Shown here: piece by piece, positions 57,396-64,000 of the stretch | Layout: every line of letters begins with the position of its first letter | Numbering within the stretch: position 1 is the stretch's first letter | From: Bisporella sp. PMI_857 | Lineage: Eukaryota > Ascomycota > Leotiomycetes > Helotiales > Helotiaceae | Direction: 5' to 3' | NCBI GenBank assembly: GCA_021307315.1 | Contig: JAJSPD010000013.1 | Span: 434,001 to 498,000, forward strand | DNA length: 64,000 nt | Position numbers and translations under genes: made by a program | The notes under the pieces: generated by a model | What the model was told of the DNA's origin: nothing | Seen by the model: only the letters and a program-made list of their open reading frames with translations | Databases searched by the model: none

Positions 57396-57510
57396 TCTTT
57401 CGACTGTACGGGGAAGCAATCAAATCATGCTTATATAAGCGGGTAGAACCTGACCATTTCAACTGTTCCTCTACCCCTGTGATAATCCACCACTCAGCTC
57501 CTTTCTGGAG

Positions 57511-58627
57511 ATGACCTCACTATGGTTGACACTGTTTGCTGCGAGCTATCCTCTAAAGATTCAAACTCTCCACCTCACCCATCTGCTTAGGATAGCGCAG
57601 CCCCTATGGATACCTTCTCTCCGGACAATGTTTTTGCCAATTGGTACAGTGGCACCAAAGACTTTGCAGATACTACCTCACAAACCTTCAATATTCCTGC
57701 GAACGACACATGTCTACAGAACTGATTCCTTCGCAATGACGTTAGCACAAATACAAGAAAAAGCCGACAAGTTTCAATTCAAGTACCGATCTCATGGTCA
57801 GCAGATAGAAGTAGTATGCAAAGACCCCTTCAAGTTCAGTGTCGCGTTATTGATGACAGAACGGAGGCTACCAATGCTTCGGAGAGATATTGACTGACCG
57901 AGGCTTCCGCAGATATAGTAGCATACACATCCATATTCTCGCTGACTACAGATACAGTCAAAGCACTTAATACTTTACTTTCGAATGCCTAAAAGTCGCC
58001 TCCTCGCCATCTAGTCGCGAGATATTGCAAACAAAGCGACTGTACCCCATCGAAACCGCCAAATCAAAGTCACATATTAATCTGTATCTTGATTTATGGG
58101 CATATTCGTGCTAACAAACACATTTATTGACGCCGCTTCCTGATCCATCTTACGCCAATCCCAACAATGCCAAAATGACACATCCCATACTTCTTGCGTT
58201 CTACCATTATTTCGGTTGTGCAATTCCATCGAATCAGACATTACATATCGTAACAGTCGTTACTGATAATTAGAGTATTATTGATCTGGGAAGTGAAAAC
58301 GACTACTGAACCTCATGTTACAGAGCATGAAACTGGAAGAACAGCAGTTGACAACCTGCTCAGCGAATATCGTGCCCTCTGGGTTCCAGACACGATGAAG
58401 ATGGATGGCGCGAAATATCCGAAACAAAACAATGGCGCCCAAGGAAAGATTTTGCTATTGGTATATCCAGTTACATCAAATACTTCACTATAAATGTCAT
58501 CCGAGCGTATCGTGGAAATATCATAATCATTGTGGGGACGCAAAATGCAAACCGATATACCGGATTCAAAGACACTACCGCAGAGGAATGGTTCGAAACT
58601 CAAATGAGGCTGGAAATTAATCTATAG
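57511..58627 (+). pseudogene. Decayed gene of unknown family, head-to-head with the ankyrin gene
   Basis: Coding-like sequence runs for 1.1 kb but through all three frames. Frame of 57522: MDTFSPDNVFANWYSGTKDF, with one in-frame TAG before it. Frame of 57511: LAQIQEKADKFQFKYRSHGQ. Next frame from about 57865: ILTDRGFRRYSSIHIHILAD, YFTFECLKVASSPSSREIL and DPSYANPNNAKMTHPILLAF, interrupted by two stops (TAA). Then VTEHETGRTAVDNLLSEYRA, and finally WRPRKDFAIGISSYIKYFTI to the stop at 58627. Some frame changes could be introns, but the in-frame stops argue for decay. No known domain was recognised. Only 115 bp separate it from the ankyrin start codon. Confidence 0.55.
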
Positions 58628-58927
58628 ATGTGCGCTACCAAGCTTCGCAGAAAAAGATGATGCCTTGTTTGTCTGGAAGAAAGACATATCTGAATAATCA
58701 TAACTGATTACGAAATTCAAGCCAATGCCTAACCGTTTGGAAACTTGCCACCAACGCCTCATATAACTAATTTCTCTGGCTCATTAAAACCGAACGATTT
58801 GAACTCCACTATCAGCCCCTCGAAACAGTCTATACCCTGTACTTAATAGTCACTCGCATGAACCAGATACAAACAAATCGGTACATCTTTACGGCTCCAG
58901 ACAGAAGCCTCTTAACCAAGCTACAGC

Positions 58928-60260
58928 TTAGTTAATATCACTAATGTCACTCCCACGGCTTCCATAATTAACACTGAATTGAGTAACCTTGGTGATAGTT
59001 CCGTCACTCAGGGCGGGAGATCCAGGCGTGCCATCAATAATCCTATCATTACTATCATTGTCATTCCCCATCACAACACTCCTCAACTCGATGTTGTTAG
59101 CCCCTTTCGGGGTTGGGGGTGCCCAGCCACTTTTGTTACTACTTCCGTTGGAGAGCTTCGCGCTTGCAGCATAAGAATTTCCGTCTCTAGCCGGAAACAG
59201 TTTGGGGCATATAACGGAGAGGAAAGGCCGGAACATAGGCAGGCAAGCGCAAATTATCCCAATATTTTCTTCGACCACAGTCCAGAGTGAGCTTTCTATT
59301 TGATCTATTTCTGTCAGCTTCCCATCAAATAATATATTTCAATATTCCTCACATGTCGTGTCGGGTGTTTTTGATGAGTGATTCAAGGTCGTCATACGCA
59401 ATGTACTTGTTACAACAACACTAGAAAGGTTATTTCAATCAAGTTGTGGTGCATGGGAAATTGACTTACAATCCTCCAAGAGCAAATACGACCATCAACG
59501 CGATTTTCTGATTTATGGGCAATTTAAGCTTATATAAGACCGGCATTGGAAGGCACAAAATGATTAGATCTGTTGCTATAGAAAATCCGGCATTTGCAAA
59601 CCTTCGCGGAGTTAGCTGCCGGTGGACATGACAATATGAGAGTATAACTTGCCAATTCTGTGTGAGATTGATACAAGTACCAGAGAGGCCTCTGTTCCAC
59701 GCTCGAGGGATAGGCGTGCATTGGAAGATTGACGCAGTAGTGGATGCAACACCATATGCGACTATGATACCTAATATAACTTTGCAAAGTATTCGAAAAG
59801 GCTTTTGTATGAAAATCCTCAGGTACAAAAGAAGAATGGACCCCTTCGTCATATTTATGTTGACTTTGTAAAAGATTTGAGCGACGTAAAACAGCTGTTC
59901 AATCAGAAGCGGGCACGGTTGGACGTTTACACACGACGAACCTTTAGCGCCAGCTTTTTGTTCTCGGGTGTCAAATCTTTCATATGTTTGCCGAACCCAA
60001 AATCACAGGCTATTCAAATCTTCAGTTTCGCCATCATGCCTCTACACATTGAATATCTTACCTGTCAATAAGGCAACCGAGACAATCATCGAGAAAATCA
60101 ATGATCCCAATATGGTCCAGTCATCCCATCCCAGATTTCCACGACAGCGGATTCTTGACCAGAATCTAATGCCAACGACGATTGGAGAAATAACGCAGAA
60201 CACAACGGAGGGAATCTGCACAAGAAGAGCATTGCTCTCGCCAGGCTTGTTGCCGCTCAT
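58928..60260 (-). CDS. Fungal rhodopsin-like integral membrane protein (seven-TM)
   Basis: Member of the large fungal rhodopsin-domain family (PF20684 type), seven-helix proteins of unknown ligand. Exons 60260-60062, 60009-59942, 59894-59653, 59601-59470, 59420-59353 and 59304-58928 give 361 residues. Landmarks: GWDDWTILGSLIFSMIVSVA in helix 2, MTKGSILLLYLRIF, FQCTPIPRAWNRGLSGTCIN, FSIATDLIILCLPMPVLYKL, KIALMVVFALGGFV and VVEENIGIICACLPMFRP. The intron after 59653 begins GCAAGT and ends AG, a GC-AG intron; without it the family sequence does not join. The acidic Asn/Asp-rich tail is cytoplasmic. There is no CFEM domain at the N-terminus, unlike many relatives. Confidence 0.9.
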
Positions 60261-60988
60261 TTTGCCGTGTCTGGCCGTGTTAATGATTTTAACTTGAAGG
60301 ACTCATAAGATATCTCTACCTACCTTTTTACTACTTCAAATTTAGGGGTATTTGTGTATTCATGGTCGTCCACATTTCCGCTCCGAAGTTGTACTCCGCA
60401 AGGGAGAAGGAAGCCAAAAGAATATATCAAGACACGAACACATGGTTCCAAGCAATCTGTCACTATTGACTCTCAGGAATGTATGGGAGAAATGCTGAAA
60501 TCTCGTGGCAGAAAGGTAGGAGTCAGTTGGCGTGGATTCCTCCATCATTAACCTGTGCCTTGATGTGTCAGTTATGCAAGGAACTGTTCGAACGCCACAC
60601 GACTTGGTTTGTGCAATGAAAAATATGGGTGTCTCACATTACCCAATTGTCTAGTATGCAAGGCGCGTGCTTTCCTATCCCTCAAGTTCAGTGTGGAGAA
60701 ACCAATACTTGGATGTTTCTATTATAATTATGTCGGATCTCATTCTGAGATGGACCATAGGAAAGGACTTAATCCAAAGCCAAAGACGACGCCACAGCGC
60801 GCAAATGTTCATTATGATGCCTAGCAAGAGAAAGCTCTGCACCTGCCAAGTATATTGAGGTCAGGCAAAAGAGTGGCGATTGACTTTCTCATTCTTTTAA
60901 TATGAACCTGGTCCGCTAAACCCACCATCATTCCTCTCCTCTCCTGATCCCACGTTTTGTAATCAGCACCCAACACCATCCCGCGGCA
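60261..60988. promoter_or_regulatory. Divergent intergenic region
   Basis: About 730 bases between two outward-transcribed membrane-protein genes. It must contain both promoters. Short frames near 60354-60858 have no recognisable character. Confidence 0.5.
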
Positions 60989-62738
60989 ATGTCTTCCAAC
61001 GAAAAGAACACCACTCACGGCTGCTCCAAGACATCTCTGGAAAAGAGTCTTGGGTGCTCACCAGTAACCACCGGAGACTCTCATTTCGATGTTGACACTG
61101 CGGCAGTGGAGAGGAAACTGGTTCGGAAATGTGACCTCCATGTGCTGCCCGTCTTGTTTGTCATGTATACATTTGCTTTCCTAGACAGAATAAATATTGG
61201 AAACGCAAAGATTCAGGGGCTGATGAAGGACTTGAACATGACTGGCCAGCAATACAATCTCGCCTTGTTAATATTTTTTATCCCGTACATTATACTTGAA
61301 GTAAGATCCATCTGCTACTGAAATTGAAGAGACGCTAGATACTAATTCTGGTAGGTCCCAAGTAATTTAATGTTGCGAAAAGTTACACCGAGCACATGGC
61401 TGAGTGGTCTGGCATTTTGCTGGGGTATGATTTGGTTCCTGGCGGAACTTTACTAGTTATTGATGATACATAGGCATTATTTCAATGTGTCAAGGCTTTG
61501 TGACAACACATGCTGGATTGGTTGCCTGTCGTTTCCTTCTGGGGGTATTCGAGTCTGGCGCTTTCCCAGGTATGGAGTCTACGTAGGTTTTCCAAGCTAT
61601 ATGCTTAGTTGCCATTAGGAAGCGTGTATCTCATCAGTTCTTACTACAAACGACATGAATTACAAAAGCGATGGACGTTCTTCTTTAGCTCTGGATTGTT
61701 TGCAGGAGCTTTTGGGGGGCTGCTGGCTTTCGCATTAGCCAAGATGAATGGTTTGGGTGGCTATTCCGGATGGAGATGGTACGTACCCAAATCGATCATC
61801 GTGTATCTTTCTAAGTCGTTTTATGTACAGGATCTTCATCATAGAGGGCGTTGCGACTGTAGTATTTTCATTCGTGGCTAAACTCACCATCGTCGATTGG
61901 CCTGAAGACGCCAAATTCCTCAACCCCTCAGAGAAAACACTGCTCATACGACGGTTAGCAGGTGATGGAGCAAGTGGTGTCGCTCGCATGGATCGGCTCG
62001 ATAGATCAGCTGTCATCCGCATACTTCGGGACTGGAAAATATGGATTTGGTTAGTTGTTCACTCCACTTGTATCCTATTGCTCTAACAAACGTAGCGCTG
62101 TAATATACATGAGTGTGGCAACAGCGAGTTATTCTACGATTTTCTTTATCCCTAGCATATTGAATGAAATGGGATACTCCGCTAGTCAAGCCCAATTGCA
62201 CACGATACCTGTTTATGGAGTATGTATTGTGGTAGCATACATGACGTCCTATCTTTCTGACCGCCTACGCCATCGATACGCATTCACTATGGTCGGTATC
62301 CTGATATGTACAATAGGCTATAGCATGCTCCTCCGCCAAAATGGTCTAGACACTCAAGCCAAGTATTTAGCCATATTCTTCGTAACGTCAGGGCTGTACA
62401 TGATGCAACCAATCACTATAGTATGGCTTGCCAACAATCTGAGGGGACACTACAAATGCGCCTTTGGCTCAGCAATTCAGATTGCTATTGGAAACTTGGG
62501 AGGTATAATCGGTTCAAACATTTTCCTCCAGTCTGAGATCCCGACTTATCGAACTGGATATAGTGTCTCTTTGGGCGCCATGTGGTTTTCTGGTGTCTTG
62601 TGTACGCTATTTTACTTGGGTTTGATGCGAGAGAATCGAAAGCGAACGCGTGGAGATAGAGACTGGCGTCTCAGGGGTCCAGCAGACGAGGTAGAAAATC
62701 TGGGGGACGATCATCCAGACTTCAGATTCACTGGCTGA
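60989..62738 (+). CDS. MFS transporter, anion:cation symporter (Dal5/Tna1-like) family
   Basis: A plasma-membrane carrier of the family that includes yeast allantoate, nicotinate and pantothenate permeases. Exons 60989-61300, 61355-61424, 61474-61569, 61619-61778, 61831-62049 and 62096-62738 give 499 residues. Signatures: RKCDLHVLPVLFVMYTFAFL then DRINIGNAKIQG in the first helix region, FLLGVFESGAFPGSVYLISS, YYKRHELQKRWTFFFSS, and WRWIFIIEGVATVVF. About twelve hydrophobic segments follow. All five introns are GT-AG and keep frame. The substrate is not predictable; organic anions or small peptides are usual in this family. Confidence 0.93.
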
Positions 62739-62771
62739 GATTATGACTGATCTTGTTTGAGCCGAACTTGC

Positions 62772-63987
62772 TCACGGGCTTACATGAAACCCCTCGACCT
62801 GACTATCTCCTCCTGTCAAGGAGACCACCGGGATATCCTCCCATTTTTTCTTTATCTCGTCCATACTCATATTTACCATGTACCCTTTTGCTGCTACTGC
62901 GAATATACCTGTAATCAGAATATATATTACGTTCTTGTCGCTCTTATCACTGTCGAGGTTGCTCTTTAGCATAGGAATCAGTGTTCTCTGGCAAATCAAG
63001 TTTGTGTTTGAGTCCGGCTTTAAGACAAACCCATGAGAGATTTTAGTGCTCCCAAGGTCCTTGATTCCGCTTACTCCCGCGCTAGACGTTACAAGGGCCG
63101 CTCCTTTAGTCTCTAGTTTGCCCTCTGCTGACAGTTGTTCTATATCCATGTCTCGCACATTCAGCCCATTAGCTTTCTGACGTCCGAAAATGGCGAAGCC
63201 ACCTTCCATGGCTTTTATTGGTTTTCCTGCTTTTGAAACTATTTTGTGTATTCTGACATGCCAGTCTGGCCACCTTTTGGTTGGCGGGATAAGTGTCGTT
63301 TCTACCACAATATCTTCAAACTTCCACGGTTTCCAGCTACTTTTTAAGACTTCAATGTTCTCCTTACTTCCAGCATTCCCGGCCGATAAACTCACAGCCT
63401 CAAATCTCGGGTCGATGCTCTTCCATCTCATTCTCCATGTCTCCCCTTCATCATTGCTGAGTGCAAGGGTACTATCTGGTGCTAGTTGCTGAATCAATGT
63501 TCCAGTTGGCACCGAGAATCCGAAGGAAGACGAGTAAGCGAATTTCCCATATTTCGCCTCCGTGGCTTTCAGCGGCCATGGACAAAATTGTCCGGAAGAA
63601 AGCAGGAAATGGTGATTTCCAGTATCGCATGTAATTTGCAATGGTGCTTTGATTGGTGCGACTTGCAGATTCAAATCGTCTGTATGTAAGGGGTGAGGCA
63701 GTTCCTCAGCTGCCCAGAATGAATGAGATGCTGGAAGTCCCATCGCAATTAGAGTCTTTAAACACCAGTATACCGATTGAGGAGAATTGTAGTCTTCGCA
63801 CATATAAGAATTCGGGTAGTGATATCCTATGCTCAGAGTACCATCACCGTTGAAGATACCAGGTTGTGCGGCCCACTGGCGGAGATGTCGCAAAAGTAGG
63901 CCTTTAATTACACCATACTTGTCAAGAGGTGCAGGTAGTGGTACTTCTGCAAATGCTACAATGGACCAAAAGGCACCCATCGCAAAT
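62772..63987 (-). CDS. DUF2264 protein, 3' part (gene runs off the window)
   Basis: The last exon encodes about 405 residues ending near 62772; at 63988-63989 an acceptor AG precedes it and the rest of the gene lies beyond the window. The sequence RFAMGAFWSIVAFAEVPLP, HYPNSYMCEDYNSPQSVYWC and LPASHSFWAAEELPHP is characteristic of the DUF2264 family (PF10022). That family has an alpha-toroid resembling polysaccharide-processing enzymes but no proven activity. The gene converges on the MFS carrier with only 33 bp between the stop codons. Confidence 0.9.
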
Positions 63988-64000
63988 CTGTACGTCAGAC

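Noticed and set aside
59305..59420. Apparent frame break in the rhodopsin-like gene near its fifth intron
   Set aside because: A recount showed the intron is phase 1 and the acceptor at 59305-59306 restores DTTYQIESSLW, so the gene is intact.

Overview
This is a nuclear window from a filamentous ascomycete (Pezizomycotina). Introns are short (about 35-150 nt), genes lie on both strands, and the families are typical of moulds: an AreA/NIT2 GATA factor ending in the conserved WEWLTMSL tail, a Zn2Cys6 regulator, a 2EXR protein, a fungal rhodopsin-like membrane protein, NACHT-ankyrin remains and a DUF2264 protein. The gene mix suggests Leotiomycetes, but that is inference. No tRNA, rRNA, CRISPR or intact transposon was recognised.

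Layout. 1-9 kb: areA, a short-chain dehydrogenase remnant next to a very G-rich tract, and an intact three-exon P450. 9-22 kb: a decayed NACHT-ankyrin (NLR-type) gene, the chaperonin subunit cct5, a Zn2Cys6 factor, nearly 2.9 kb without a gene, and a sugar transporter. 23-45 kb is mostly a conserved housekeeping block: an ascomycete C2HC coiled-coil protein, the 60S maturation factor rei1, a WASP/Las17 actin nucleator, an SRR1-like protein, a 2EXR protein, ivy1, an acyl-protein thioesterase, rpl24, trm44, a peroxiredoxin and a hotdog thioesterase. 44.8-49.7 kb: one 11-exon gene whose protein joins a Cys-rich motif, a P-loop NTPase, a RING-like motif and a patatin phospholipase. All ten introns keep the frame, yet codon 102 is TAG, created by a 6-bp tandem duplication. 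52-64 kb is more accessory: a secreted GH3 beta-glucosidase, an ankyrin protein head-to-head with a decayed gene, a rhodopsin-like protein, an anion:cation symporter-family MFS carrier and the 3' part of a DUF2264 gene.

How the genes relate. The core block has several head-to-head pairs (rei1/WASP, ivy1/apt1, rpl24/trm44), which suggests shared promoters. Ribosome biogenesis and protein production are represented by rei1, rpl24, trm44 and cct5. The right end combines sugar release (GH3), uptake (MFS) and a DUF2264 protein, and could be a small catabolic neighbourhood. No complete secondary-metabolite cluster is visible, because the P450 has no synthase beside it.

For spliced genes I derived the exon structure by hand from splice consensus, reading-frame continuity and family resemblance. 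In every gene called intact the exon lengths sum to a whole number of codons. No alignment or database search was possible.
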